A stretch of DNA of 64,000 nucleotides, from NCBI GenBank assembly GCA_963662155.1, contig OY759269.1, positions 19,192,864-19,256,863 on the forward strand. The letters are read 5' to 3'. The notes below the pieces were generated by a model. The model was not told the DNA's origin. It made no database searches and worked only from the letters and a program-made list of their open reading frames with translations. Of the stretch, positions 32,523-44,910 are shown piece by piece. Position 1 is the first letter of the stretch. Every line of letters starts with the position of its first letter. Made by a program: the position numbers and the translations under genes. Origin of the DNA: Lamellibrachia columna. Taxonomy: Eukaryota > Annelida > Polychaeta > Sabellida > Siboglinidae.

Positions 32523-33880
32523 GTAAAACACCAGCTCAAAGTCGTGTTCATTCTTGGGGTTAATTACATTATAACAATTCCAATCTCAGTTACAAATACC
32601 AATTCCACTTCAAAAATACCAATTACAAAATACCAGTTCCATAGCTAAATAAAAGCATGGAACATAGCAATTATAGACATACTCAGCGCTAAAAAATAAC
32701 ATCTCTTTTAGAGAATATTTATTTCATTACTACATAATATTACTATTTTATTGATTATTTGCAGTGAATAAGTTGAATTAAAAAGTTACATGATGTTATC
32801 GAAAGATTAATTGAAAGGTTATTGAAAATACCAACTGCATTTTCACCAATTCCAACTACTTTTAAAAGCATAACACCAATTTAAATTACAATTCCGGAAT
32901 GGGAAAGGGCATTTCTGCATTTCATTTGAAAACTATATAATGTATATTTTAAAGAAGCAGTCAATATCAGACCATATAGGCCCCTACAGTTATATAAACA
33001 GAGCTGAATTGTATGGCATGTTCATCATTCAAGCTATAGTTGCCATTTCATTTCTTGCAATAATAGTCTTATTTAATTACTGATAGCTAGTAGACTTCAA
33101 ATACCAACCCCAAAACCATAAACAGGTGGTCTTTCTCAAGACTGGTAACAACAGTAACAATCCACATACAATGACCAATATTGTGGACCATTACTAACGT
33201 GGTCATTCAGACATTATACTCCTTTGCTATCTTTATTTAAACATAAAGCATACTTTTTTTATATGGAACTACAGTGGTCTATTGCTATAAGGAACATATA
33301 GGAACTTGGTCAAGCTGCTCCATATATCCGATGTTCCTTATATCCATGGGTATATAAAACAATACAGGCCAGAACGGGGATTTCAAAGTTGCTCCTTTTA
33401 AGCCTGGGAATGTTCCTTACATAGGGACTCTATTTAGCGAGAGTCCACTATAATCAATCAAGATACATTGTATGTGCTATTTGTATGTGCTATTCGTAAA
33501 ATAAAGAGGTTCATATTTCTGAAACATGCATGGAGCCGACAAACTCCATCTTCTTTGTTTTCCATGTTGCACCTGGCTTATGCCACCTTGACTATTCTTT
33601 CAGTGTGTGTAAGATATCACACAAGCTGAATTTTTGGTTTATATACCTTTTTTTGTATAGTGGTTTGGCTGCCTTAATTTTATGTCTGATTTTATTAAAA
33701 CATTATTGCACAATAAAATATATTGTTAATCAAATTAAAAATGCAAATAAATAATAACTGACGAAACCTTTCTCTTGTATATAGGTGGCATTGAAAAAAA
33801 AATCTAAATAATATATTAGATATCAATAGTAATAATAATAATAATGAAAATAATTAACTGCCATTGATACGCCGATCTTC
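32523..33880 (+). other. Intron B-C, 5' part
   Basis: AT-rich intron with no gene seen. There is an imperfect duplication around 33915-33973 (AATAAACATTTCAGTATTCT twice) just before or within the LINE start. Confidence 0.5.
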
Positions 33881-36720
33881 ATATTGACTTTGAAAATTTT
33901 TATTCAGTAGCTAAAAACAATAATAAACATTTCAGTATTCTAAGGCCAATAATAAACATTTCAGTATTCTAAAGCCATTAAATTAAAATTATAATGAATT
34001 TCTAAATTAATTTACAACAGTCATATCATCTATGCAAAATCATAAAAATTATCTTATTCTAGCAGGGGACTATAACATAAATATGATAAAAATAAATGAG
34101 CAAGAACATTGTAGCAGGTTCTTTGACATGTTAACTTCATTTAGTCTCTTCCCCCGAATCACTCTTCCTACCAGGTTTACAACCTGTAATGGTACACTAA
34201 TTGATACTTTCTTTTGTAATTTAACAAAATATATATTAGAGAGTACAGCAGGAATATTAATAAAAAATTCTGTGATCATCAACGGTATTTCATAATTATG
34301 GATACTATAAAAAACAAAATCCTACATAATTCATACAAATTAATATTCAAAACAAAAAGGCAATGTTAAAAGTCAAAGAGGATTTAATCTCTACTAAAAT
34401 ATATGAGACATAAGTCCAATGGCTGACACAAACCGTAACTATAACGGTGAAATCAATCAAGCTAAAAATAAATATATGATGAGTAAATTTGTGAAATTTT
34501 ATAAATATAAACATAAAAAGTCTACATGGATAACTCAAGGTTTGCTAGCCTCAAAATGACAGAGATAAACTTTGCAAACAAATAAAATTAACAAATCCTG
34601 ATTCTCCAGAACATGAAATGTTACTGATTAATCTAAAAACATACAATGTTATAAGGAGCTTTCGTATAGCAAAGCAATCATATTTTGAAACACGTTTTAA
34701 TCAATTCAAATTTGACATAAAAAATACTTGGAAAACTATAAATGAAATCCTGTCTAAAAGTAAAACTAATAAATAATTTCCTACATATTTTAAAGAATTA
34801 AATTCTATTATGACAGATAAATTGGAAATTTGAAATAAATTTAATGCATTTTTTTACAATATTAAATACAAAGGCTTCGTATTATTTAAATAAAAAAGTA
34901 AACTCTGTTTTTACATTTAACAAAATTTTTTCACCAAACTACTCAAATTAATTGAACCTGCAATAACTAAATCTTTAACATTATTAACAAATCAAGTATA
35001 AACCACAGGAGTATTCCCTGATAAATAAAAAATTGCTAAGATAATTCCAATTTATAAAAAAGGCAAGCCAGCAATATTTTATAATTATAGACCTATATCT
35101 CTTCTACCAGCTATCTCAAAAGTATTAAAAACAATTTTTATCACTTGTTAACTTATTTAAAAGACTCCAAACTTTTCTTTGACCATCAATATGGTTTTCG
35201 ACCCAAACATTCAATGGAATATGCTGCACAGGAATTAATAGAGGATTATAACCCAAATGGATCAGAATGAAATGCCCATAAACATATATTTGGACCTTTC
35301 TAAAGCATTCGATACCATTGACCATTTAATTGACAAATTAAAATATTATGGTATAAATGGTACAAATCTGAACTTATTCAGTAGCTACCTAAATAAACGT
35401 AAACAATATACTGAAATTGATCATATAAAATCAAACATGTTACCAATAACAACTGGCATACCACAGGGCTCAATCCTAGGACCTCTGTTATTTATTATAT
35501 ATATCAATGATTTTGCACAAGCCAGTAAAATGTTTAATTTCATCATTTATGCTGATGACACAACCTTATCAAGTGCTTTAAATACTTTTAATGATAACAT
35601 ACAGAATGACAATTTAGAATCTTTAATAAATGATGCACTTTTAAAAATAAATGAATGGCTCAAAATAACTAAATTATTATTAAACATTGCAAAATCTAAA
35701 TATATGACATTCCAAAGGACAAATAAAATGTACAGACGCTATCTGAAGATAGATAATATAAATACTGAACAAGTTAAAGAATTTAATTTCTTAGGTTTAA
35801 TTATTGATACAAATCTGAAATGGAAAAAACATACTAAAAAAATGTCAAATGCATGTTCTAAAAAGATTGGTATTTTAAATAAATTAAAACGTGTTATCAC
35901 AACAAATTAAAACGTTATTATACAATTCATTAATTGTACCACACATTAATTATTGCATCATGGCTTGGGGTTTTCAAACAAATAGAATAATAAAACTTCA
36001 AAAGGGAGCATTGAGAATTATTACCTTAAGTAATTATAATTCCCACACAGAGCCACTCCATAAAAAACTCAGTATGTTAAAAGTAGACGACATTCTTAAA
36101 TTACAACTAAAATTTTATTATAAATATTTACATAACAATTTACCAGTTTATTTACAAAACTGGAGGATAATGTTCAACTATGACACAAAATTGTGGTACA
36201 CGAATCAAGAATGAAATATATACTTATAAAACTAAACACGAATTTGCAAAGAAATGTCTTCGGCATAACTTACCACTTTTACTTAATAATATTCCCACTA
36301 TAGTTAAGGAAAAGCTTAATACACACAGCTTACAAGGATTTGCTCAGTATGCAAAACTTTATTTTTTACAAAATTATCAAGATTCATGCACAAGGCAAAA
36401 TTGCTATATATGTACGCAACATAAAAAAATACAACCACCTGTCACCTTATACTAAAAGGCGCCTAAACTGCAAACACACATAATCAAGCGAGAGTAGTAA
36501 TACACGAACACGCACATGCACACACACACAATCAGAGATGATATTAGTATTATGTTTTTTTCTTTTCTCGGAATAATTATATATGTTTGACCAGCTGATT
36601 TAGTTTAATTTTATTTTGCAAGGTGGCTCCTCGATAGCGACTATCAAATCTTAGAGGAGTCTCCTGACCCTATTTGTTTGTTTACCTTAACATATATCAT
36701 GTTTACTTACAACCATATAC
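33881..36720 (+). mobile_element. Degenerate non-LTR retrotransposon (LINE) in intron B-C
   Basis: Sense relative to the host gene. An endonuclease C-terminal block reads LILAGDYNINMIKI, then FPRITLPTRFTTCNGTLIDTF (34050-34215). RT motifs follow in order: PIYKKGKPAIFYNYRPISLL (about 35050), LDLSKAFDTIDH (about 35290), TTGIPQGSILGPLLFIIYIN (about 35450), IIYADDTTL (about 35545). A C-terminal Cys-rich end appears near 36390 (NCYICTQHKK). Frames are broken many times. The 3' UTR has a hairpin CTCCTC...GAGGAG around 36625-36662. It is probably 5'-truncated. Confidence 0.85.
35257..35910 (+). pseudogene. Longest open RT segment of the intronic LINE
   Basis: 217 codons covering RT palm motifs A to E, including the catalytic YADD in a frame uninterrupted to 35910. 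The ORF continues in a different frame from 35891 and again from 36180. Without the upstream part it cannot be an active element. Confidence 0.8.
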
Positions 36721-36867
36721 ATCTGTATTATTTAAAATTATAATTTAACATGGATATATATGTATTATGTGAAATGTATGATGGGTCAAATAAAAACATT
36801 TCTTCTTCATAGCTGTCTTTCTCTTCACTTTCATGTAATGCATGAATATTGTCATATTTTCCTGCAG

Positions 36868-36963
36868 TTTGCCCAGAAAACTGTACAAAATGTATATATA
36901 GGGACATATGTGACCAATGCGCCAGTGGCTACGAACTCACTAAAGAAAGGGAACAGTGTGGAG
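36868..36963 (+). CDS. Host gene exon C: cysteine-rich repeat
   Basis: 96 nt (32 codons), acceptor TTTTCCTGCAG, donor G/GTGAGTGAG, phase 1-1. It reads VCPENCTKCIYRDICDQC, then ASGYEL and QCGG. It is the best match to exon A (CPENC-xx-C shared), supporting exon duplication. It is the last repeat before the three-finger domain exons. Confidence 0.75.
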
Positions 36964-37975
36964 GTGAGTGAGACAAATGAACCCACCCACAGTAGGTTGT
37001 TCCAATATATAAACTAACCCCCTCCATCACCCAGGGTAATATTTAGCTTATTTCACTCTTCACTGGATTTGCATTGTTTGCATATACATAGTTAGAATGA
37101 TTGGGCTGTGTTTCTGAAAGGCATAACTCACTAGAAATATGTTTTTGACTAATACTGTTTATATACAGTTGCTAAGTGGCGTTTTTTATTGTCTGCAAGT
37201 AATGTTTGTTTACTGATTATAAGGGACATTTAACATATACAAGTGTCAAATCCGAGACATACTCCCACAGGACAAATCATAATGGACAGAATACCACAGA
37301 ACGAAATCCCACAATGTGAAAAATTGACAAAATAATGGAATTAAATAATTAAGTAATTTGAAATCTGCGACTAGATATTTGCCCATTATGTCTGAGAACA
37401 TTATTAACTCAATGTGATTTCAAAAAGTATGGAAATATATCTAATTGTTATTCGTCTATACATAGTTTTAGACTTTTTGTATTTTTATTTCTAGTCCAGT
37501 GGAAACTACTATCATGTAAGGGCTGGCAACATTTATTTGACGATTTAGTTACTAAAAGTGTCTTCCCTCTTAAACAAACATTTTGCTCCTATTTTTTACT
37601 TTTGGAATGTAGTGCTCCTAGCTCACAATGTTAACTTCGAGGCCTGCCTGACAAAAAGAAGCAACTTTCTGCATCATGGCAAGCTAATACAAAACATATT
37701 CCATATGGAAATATTTTTTGTGGGATTTTGTCCACTTTTCACATTGTGGGATTTTGTCCCATGGCATTATGTCCGGATACCCCCTTTTCCACAATTGTCA
37801 GTTGTTTATTATAAATATCTCTTGCATGTTTGTACTTTTAGCGAAAGCTGTTCAATGTACCTAGATGTTTCAAGTGGTGTGTACTTACAGTTTATATGTG
37901 AACGCTGTTTAGTATTAAAGACATTCTTTGCTAACAAGTGATGCCTGTCTACAAGTGTTTCTTTTGTGCCTGCAG
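36964..37975 (+). other. Intron C-D
   Basis: No gene recognised. Around 37240-37320 and 37720-37780 there are repeated phrases of the type GGACAAAAT/CCCACAATG that look like degenerate short repeats. The intron ends in the acceptor TTTGTGCCTGCAG. Confidence 0.5.
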
Positions 37976-38070
37976 TGATATGCAATGTGTGTGCAGGCGG
38001 TGCGATTTGTGAAACTCTGCAGTATGATAACTCTACAGTATGTCCCATTGGTTCTGATTTCAGCTGCTGG
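37976..38070 (+). CDS. Host gene exon D: start of Ly6/uPAR (LU) domain
   Basis: 95 nt, phase 1 in and phase 0 out, acceptor GTGCCTGCAG, donor GTGAGTAAG. It reads ICNVCAGGAICETLQ, then TVCPIGSDFSCW. Five cysteines are placed like the first finger of a three-finger Ly6/uPAR fold (CxxC near the start). The phase 1 start matches the repeat exons upstream, so all can splice together. Confidence 0.7.
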
Positions 38071-38149
38071 GTGAGTAAGCGGTGTTATATATGAGGCAAA
38101 TAACAATTGAGGAGTACATTCTGCACATCGTGCACCACACTGAATAAAA

Positions 38150-38420
38150 TTTACACTGTCTATGCTTACATATCATGCTCTGTCTACACAACAGCCACCC
38201 TATTTGGCTAGTCTCCTTCCTCTTAGATATCCACAGGCAGCTCAGATCACCTATCTCACAACAGCTTATTATTCCTAAAACTACGTGTAGCCTGGGCAAG
38301 CGTGCTTTCTCCATAGCTGAGCCTAAAATCTGGAATGAACTCCACATCACTTTAAAATCTGAGACTATAGCTACGTTCTGTAAAAAACTGAAGTTTACAA
38401 ACAATTGCATTTAAACCTTT
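38150..38420 (+). pseudogene. LINE C-terminal fragment in intron D-E
   Basis: The frame at 38175-38414 reads PISQQLIIPKTTCSLGKRAF, then SIAEPKIWNELH and FCKKLK. This matches the usual end of CR1/L2-like ORF2 (xxLVVPxxxxxxGxRAFSVAxPxLWNxLP). It is truncated on both sides. Confidence 0.75.
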
Positions 38421-39085
38421 AATCATAGGCAGTCGTCCTATCTGAAGATTTCATGCTTAACGACTCTGGTGTGTTGCACTTTTGAACTTGGGTTCCTGAG
38501 GATTTAGGTACTATAGATTATTTATATGACAACATAGTCTAGCTGCCAGTTCATATCTTATATAAATCACACTATGACAAACATACACGAATTTATTTAT
38601 ATATTTATTAAAAGGTAATTACAAGAATACATGCCTGCTTGAGAAATCTTAAACCAAAATTCTTTATATCCTGCCGATGCTTAATGCTTGTAATCTGTTG
38701 ATGCCTAATGGGAGAACCCTGAGCTCGTTTGCTACAGGAACACACAAAGAGTGATTGTTGGTAAAGGTCATTTAATAATTGTACCAACAGAAAATAATAT
38801 GTATCAACGAGAAACTAGCTTGGCAACTAGCACAAACATGTTCGTAAAAATACAATACAATAAATGTATATCAAATGAGATATCGCTTAACTGCCAATTC
38901 AAAGTTGCTCATTGAGAAACAATTATTAAATGACAAAAGTAGAAGTAGCAAAGATGGGGCGGTCCTTTGTCCCACCAGGCCTCCAGTAATAGAAGCCCAA
39001 CCCCTACCCCAGTTCTTTGTAAGATCTTGCATATTACTTCAGATGTAGGGAGCTAGTGTTTGACACTGTTTTCTTTTGTTACTAG
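38421..39085 (+). other. Intron D-E, 3' part
   Basis: AT-rich intron with no gene or RNA recognised. It ends with CTTTTGTTACTAG, the acceptor of exon E. Confidence 0.5.
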
Positions 39086-39196
39086 TTGGAGAAGCTGATA
39101 ATGAATAATGCAGCAACACATCAACGTTACTGCCGCAACGTGAAATGCCTCAGTCCTTTCACTGTGGATCATTGCGAGAAACATGAAGAACGGACT
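39086..39196 (+). CDS. Host gene exon E: middle of LU domain
   Basis: 111 nt, phase 0 to 0, acceptor TTACTAG, best donor ACT/GTACGT at 39197. It reads LEKLIMNNAATHQRYCRNVK, then CLSPFTVDHCEKH. Three cysteines fit the second and third fingers. Without the splice the frame stops at 39239-39241, so the donor choice is supported by phase and by the downstream exon. Confidence 0.65.
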
Positions 39197-39900
39197 GTAC
39201 GTTGCTTTGTTGGTTGTCACAACCTGGCAGTCACTACTTAATACATAATTTATTTTCACAGTTGTTTCTAATTATTATATATTTATATTTGATCTTTTTG
39301 ATCCCTTGTGTGTTGGTTGTATTTGGTTTATCCTGTGTTGGTTTTGTTTGATCTCTTCTTTGTTGGTTTTGCTTGATCTCTTTGTTGTTGGTCTTGTTTA
39401 ATATTTTCTGTGTTGGTTTTGTTTGTTCTCTTTTGTGTTGGTTTTTTTTTATCTCTTCTGTTTTGCTTCAGCCTGAAGCTTTGTGAATTTTTCTTTTGTA
39501 GTTCTGCCAGAAGTTGTTTGAGCTATTCAGTGTTGGTTCTGTCACATGTTGCTTAACCCTGAACAAAAAATGTATACAACTGTAATATAATATTATATGG
39601 GAACTTTGTGGATACAACTGTGTAGAATTAAAAAAACATTGTATATAATTTGTTTATAATAGATTATTCTATATATTTTTTTGTAATATATCCTATATAA
39701 TGTTTTATAATACTGGTATATTCTAAAGTTTTTTTCGGATATATCGATAGTTTTTTGTTGTTGACATATCGATAAAATATGTAGCATTCTATTCTATTGT
39801 GTTCATGAGTAGTCCCGTACTGTTTGTATTTGGTAGTTTGCATATACATTTCTTCTAAGTTACACAAATTAAACAAACACATTGCTGCTTGTTCTTGCAG
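39197..39900 (+). other. Intron E-F with degenerate minisatellite
   Basis: 39290-39475 contains about six imperfect ~32-nt repeats of the type GTGTTGGTTTTGTTTGATCT. The rest is AT-rich. The intron ends in TTGTTCTTGCAG. Confidence 0.7.
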
Positions 39901-40071
39901 GAATGTAAGCGATGCTGCACCAGCCACAAATGTAATGCGAGGTTTTTTGAAGGCAAGGCAATGATGGAAGCCAAACTGTCTGATGGATCCTACCTCTTCT
40001 CTGATTGGTTGTGGCTTGCATTGTTCACCAACTATTGCATAGTCGTGCTGATACTGCATAACTGGCAATAA
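39901..40071 (+). CDS. Host gene terminal exon F: end of LU domain and hydrophobic GPI-type tail
   Basis: 56 codons plus TAA. It reads ECKRCCTSHKCNARFFEG, containing the CCxxxxCN signature that closes Ly6/uPAR domains. It ends in a hydrophobic stretch (DWLWLALFTNYCIVVLILHN) suitable as a GPI-attachment signal or membrane anchor. AATAAA overlaps the stop (40067-40072) and another lies at 40104-40109. The whole gene therefore looks like an extracellular cysteine-rich, surface-anchored protein. Ligand unknown. Confidence 0.72.
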   Translation, partial: ECKRCCTSHKCNARFFEGKAMMEAKLSDGSYLFSDWLWLALFTNYCIVVLILHNWQ

Positions 40072-40103
40072 AACGAGGAGAGAACGCATAATATTACATT
40101 GTT

Positions 40104-40109
40104 AATAAA
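40104..40109 (+). terminator. Polyadenylation signal AATAAA
   Basis: 33 nt downstream of the stop codon of the terminal exon. A second AATAAA overlaps the stop itself. Confidence 0.55.
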
Positions 40110-41667
40110 GCGTGTGTAATTATAGTTGTTTCAATACAAATATGTTTCATGTGAACATTGGTTGTGACTGTATTGTAGGTGTATGGCCTAATACAATACC
40201 ATTGTAAAACATGTGACATAAATAACACATGGCATACATTATCGGGTATTATATATTTCACAGTGAATGTATATTTGTTGACCATATTGTAAATATGAAT
40301 GGTATACTGCGTACCTGCCACAATCTGAATAATATTGTAGGGACATTTACATTCATGTGTCATGTGAACATCAAAATATATAGCTTCCACAAATGCGACG
40401 TTATAGCACGTTGTATTAATATATTTATCAGACTTATTGACTGTTGTTGTAATCATTGATGAACAACAAATAACTCTGTAATGTGTGTGTATGGTACACC
40501 GCAAAACGTGTTCCTTGTGAATGTTGCTAGAGTTTAATTGAACGTTATTCAACATTATGTACATTCAAGTAAAATCTACATTTGCCGGGTATATAAATTT
40601 TACCATACACCCGTCCTCACGGGGTTCGGGGGTTCAAATGAACCGCACTTTTTGAGAGATTTTTGTTCAACTAATATCTTTTTTAGAAATTATCCGATAA
40701 ATCCCCGGCTGATAGTTATGTCCGAACCCCCTTTTCAAAGCCCTGATGACGGCCTGTACATGTATATATAAATATATTATAGCAATGGGTTGCAATATAA
40801 ATGATGTTATGCTGCAAATCTGAATGTGAATGATATATATATATATTATATATATGCGTTAATGAAATAAAAAACAATAACTTTGTGAATAACAGAGCAC
40901 ATATTAGAGTAATAGATCTCACTACATTAATATATATTTGTCTGCTAATGTAGACAACAAAAACGTTGCTTCACTGTAAGATATGGACACGTCAACAATC
41001 CAATATATAATATATAACGTATGTATACATATGTTCCGTCAGTTTTATTGTTTGCCTTTGCTTGACGAGTGATGGTATTTAGTTCTCAGTCTTGTGTGCT
41101 TTAATTGTTAGCATACTTTTATATTGGGATGAAATGAATTAACCATGTTTGGTTTGCTGGCATATTCTTTCCAAGATGTTTCTTTGCATAAAAAAAATGT
41201 AGATATGTTCACATGTAGTGGCCACGATTACTCCGTTTGAGTATCTTTTGTTACACCATTTCAAGAAAAAAATGCAGAATCTAGCAAATATATCAGATGT
41301 GCATTTAATATCACAGTTTTATTGGAAGATTTTTAAAGATTGAACATTTTTATGTACTGTTTTTCATAATAGGAAATATGAACAAGTACGCATCCCTGAA
41401 AAATGGAAATAACCATCGAGCTTACATATTGTATGCATGCGATCGGCATTTAGTCAACAAAACTTGTGCATTAATAATTTGGAGTTATCCTTAATTAAAT
41501 ACATTAAGCTGCTTGTATTATCCTACAGCACCCGCATACAATGTGTGTTGTTATCAATAATGTGTTGTGTTTATAGTTACAGCATAATTGATTAAGTGTT
41601 AATTTTACTGATGATGAATAAAGTTCTGATGTGTTATCTTAATTTTGTTGATGAAATAATGTCTGTA
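40110..41667. other. AT-rich intergenic sequence with an unnamed GAACCC repeat
   Basis: 40573-40760 contains CGGGGTTCGGGGGTTCAAAT and CCGAACCCCCTTTTC, in a style seen in dispersed repeats. An (AT)n run lies at 40836-40857. No protein-coding gene was recognised. Confidence 0.45.
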
Positions 41668-42147
41668 GGGGAGAGTTGCCGGGATTGGGGCCCCTAACGA
41701 TAAACTTCAATATAGACGCGAAAACAAATGGAATTGATGTAAACAATATACTAACATAGAGTTTATATTTTATTTTCTACAACAAGCTATTAATCACAAG
41801 AAAATCATTGATGAATTTTTAAGAAAAAACAATTAAAAAAAATTACAAAACGGTCCAATCGTGGCCACAGTTTCCTCGATTGGACCACCCAATGTCTTCG
41901 ATTGGACCAAAAGTAAAATAATTATATATAGGACTAAGCGTAGTTTTGAATTGATACATAAGTAACATATAGCGTTCATTATAACAATAATAGTTAGCAT
42001 TAGTTAAATACAATATACTAATAAATACCAGTGTTCATAATCTTTGTAGTTCCATCCACCGTACACAATGACCCATGTCTTCTTCAACTGGACAAACAAA
42101 CAAATTATGTAGACCAAACTTTGAATTAATACGCGAGTAAAATATAG

Positions 42148-43030
42148 TGTTGGGCCCACTACTTTTCCTGTGCCACATCAATGATCTGCCAGACACCGTG
42201 AAGTCCACAGTACGACTCTTCGCGGATGACTGCCTGCTCTATCGGGAGGACCGCTACTTTCAAGGTCACCTCACCCTGCAGTCCGACCTCAAGAACCTCA
42301 AGGAATGGGCAGCCCTGTGGGGGATGCCCTTCAACGCGCAGAAGTGCTACGTCCTCTCCATCAAACCCAGATCACACTTCTACTATAGGCTTGGGGGCAC
42401 CATTCTCAAACATGTAGAGCAAAACTCTTACATTCTGAAGTGGTCAACACACATCACCGGCCTGGGCAAGAAAGCTGGATAAACGCTTGGCTTCCTACGC
42501 CGGAATCTCCAGAACTGCTCTCATGAGTGTCGACGCCGTACGTACATCGCTTTCGTTAGATCCTCAAACAAGATACAGAAAAGCTTGAACGCATTCAACA
42601 CCAGGCTGCACGCTCCATCACTTAGAGACTACAGATGTCGGGAGCCTGGATACACTGGCAGAATGCTTGACTTCCTCAACCTCCCACCCTTGGAAGAACG
42701 ACGCAGGCAACTTAGGCTGACAATGCTGTACAAGATAGCAAAAAGCCTGGCCCAGCCCTACTTGCGGACGCCTTCCTTACAGCAGCCAACAGAAACAGAC
42801 CCATGAGGGGTAAAAAACTCACAACATACTAAAAAGACAAGCAAACAACAACAGCCCCTACTACAAAATACCCCCTTCCAAGACTGACCAATATAGAGGC
42901 TCATTCTTTGTAAAGACCGTCATCGAATGGAACACCCTCATAGATGACATCATCAACCTGCCCATACCCAACGCCTTTTCGTCTGCAGTTGGGAGGCAGA
43001 GGGTTATACTAAACGGCTAGCAGCCTTCTC
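42148..43030 (+). pseudogene. 5'-truncated LINE inserted inside the pogo element
   Basis: Starts abruptly with LGPLLFLCHINDLPD (RT motif B), then VRLFADDCLLYRE (motif C) and GMPFNAQKC. In a later frame it reads YTGRMLDFLNLPPLEERRRQ, and the C-terminal trace ends near 43020. It is G+C-richer than its surroundings and younger than the pogo it interrupts. No clear target duplication was identified. Confidence 0.8.
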
Positions 43031-43244
43031 CATGTTTTTTATTCTTTTAACTATGTTTTATAAAGTATTTTATTTTATATTCATCCAAATGCGCTACGCA
43101 CACACCAAACGTCACATTAATAGCCGTGATCGGTTTCTATGATGCACCCACATACAACAACTGCAGTGGGATCTTCAGATTCAGTGTTCAATAGAAACAT
43201 AAAATTAATCAGTAGTCATATGAAATGTTAACTGGACCTAATGT

Positions 43245-44400
43245 TCATAGTCTTCCGTCAATGGCTCCGGAATAAGCTAGCGGAAATGATCGACATCCTT
43301 TAGAGCCAACTACATGTTCTGTCTCGCAATTGCATGCACTGGCACCATAGAATATTTCATCACATCCATTACTCGTCGCAATATGCCTGCTTAGTGTCAA
43401 CTGCAATTCGTATACTGCTGTGTCATCCTTCAGAGGCCATCGGAACCTGTTCTGTCCCACAATTTACACGCACTGCACCGCCACAGTTTCTTTCGTCACA
43501 TCCATGACTTGTCGCATTATGCCTGGGTAGATTTTACCATCGTACAAAATGGTGCACAATTGACCAGTTCTGCAGCCTTCGATGTCCTTGATGAGCTGCA
43601 ATCAATTAGGTTTGGGTGGATCAGAACTGTTGTGTGCTCTCGCTTGAGTTGCAGTGGTCTTCAAAGTACTGGGCTCTTGGGTGGATGTAGGTCTAGTAGG
43701 CGTAGCTATCTCAGGTCCGACTTTTCTTTGTTTAGCTAGTTTCTTTCTTCGGTGGGCATAACTCTGATACAGTTTCCATGGCAACAGCTGTCAGTGCTGG
43801 AGCTGCAACAGCTGGTGCCAGAGGTGGCGTAGGGTTGTGCTGCTGTGCAATCACCATGACAACTGCTGTCAGTGCTGGAGCTGCAACAGCTGGGGTCACA
43901 GGTGACATAGGTTTGTGCACTTGTGCAGCTTCCGTGATTACATTAGTTACCATAGCAGCAGCGAATTCTGAGTCTTGGAATACGTATATGGTCAATGACC
44001 ACATACTTGCCTTCCTGAAGCCACTAACAATATTCTGGACGGATGCCGCTTTTGTGTACGCCACATTAAGAATTTCGGCGACTTGTCATATTGTCGCTGG
44101 TCTGCCTACATGTTCTCTCATCCACATCCTCAATGCAAAGCCCCATCCAAAGGCTGGAATCGGTGAGTCCTGTGTGGCGGAAGTGAGATCATGACCACTC
44201 TAGCTTCCCGAGCTATATCAGTTGCAGCCAAATTCTTTGTGTGGGTCACGTGGCTTTCGTGTATGAGCGCAACAGTCTCCTCCTTCGTTGGTTTAACAAA
44301 ATCTACGAAATGTCACAGCCAAGTAACAAACCCCTCATTGGATTTTGCCTGTGACCAAATGTGTTCTGTTACAAGTTCCCTCGATTGGACCACTTAGCAA
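43245..44400 (-). pseudogene. Decayed pogo-type DDE transposase
   Basis: On the minus strand, about 44290-44130 gives LIHESHVTHTKNLAATDIAR, then VVMISLPPHRTHRFQPLD, the conserved centre of pogo/Tigger DDE_1 transposases. The catalytic Asp expected before the HxSH block is not present in this reading. After a frameshift, 44040-43960 gives IVSGFRKASMW and DSEFAAA, the usual C-terminal block. A ~78-bp in-frame duplication encodes the repeat PAVAAPALTAV (about 43784-43925). Further C-terminal sequence (43245-43520) is an imperfect ~130-bp tandem repeat. Confidence 0.78.
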
Positions 44401-44910
44401 CTTCCTTTATTTGCATTATTATAATTGCTCCCTTGTCTAATATTACTTTCTGGTAATCAATAAACTGTGTTGGAATAATTACACACATCTAATGATGGCA
44501 TATCCTTATGTGGGTCACTGGTCCAATTGTAGCAACTGCAGTAGTCCAGTCGTGAAATTTCACGTGTTAAAAATATCGCATTGTCATCACAAGCAGACGA
44601 CATCAGCTTTAAAATTCGTATTATCGCCACACAGGTTGGGCTCCTATACTCCTGATGGACACATATTTTCGCCTGTAAATATGACCAAGGGTGTTGTACT
44701 GATAACCTGATTATTATGTCGGGGACATAGAAAACATACTTTCGGTGATAAATATTTAAAAAGTACTGCTATTTCGTCGACATTTACAGTGTCATCCAAA
44801 ATGTCACTGATGATTGACAAAATCGAGAGACGATGCCATGGTATACAGTAACATGGAATATACAGTACTGGTCCGATCGAGGAACTGGTCCAATCCCGGC
44901 AACTCTCCCC

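Larger units (their letters stand above)
41668..44910 (-). mobile_element. pogo/Tigger-like DNA transposon
   Basis: Perfect 21-bp terminal inverted repeats at 41668-41688 and 44890-44910 (starting GGGGAGAGTTGCCGGGATTG), each next to TA (41666-41667 and 44911-44912), the target duplication of Tc1/mariner-pogo elements. Subterminal GGTCCAATC/GATTGGACC motifs recur near both ends (41850-41910, 44380-44395, 44870-44890). The transposase is antisense and decayed. A LINE fragment is inserted at about 42150-43030. Confidence 0.85.
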
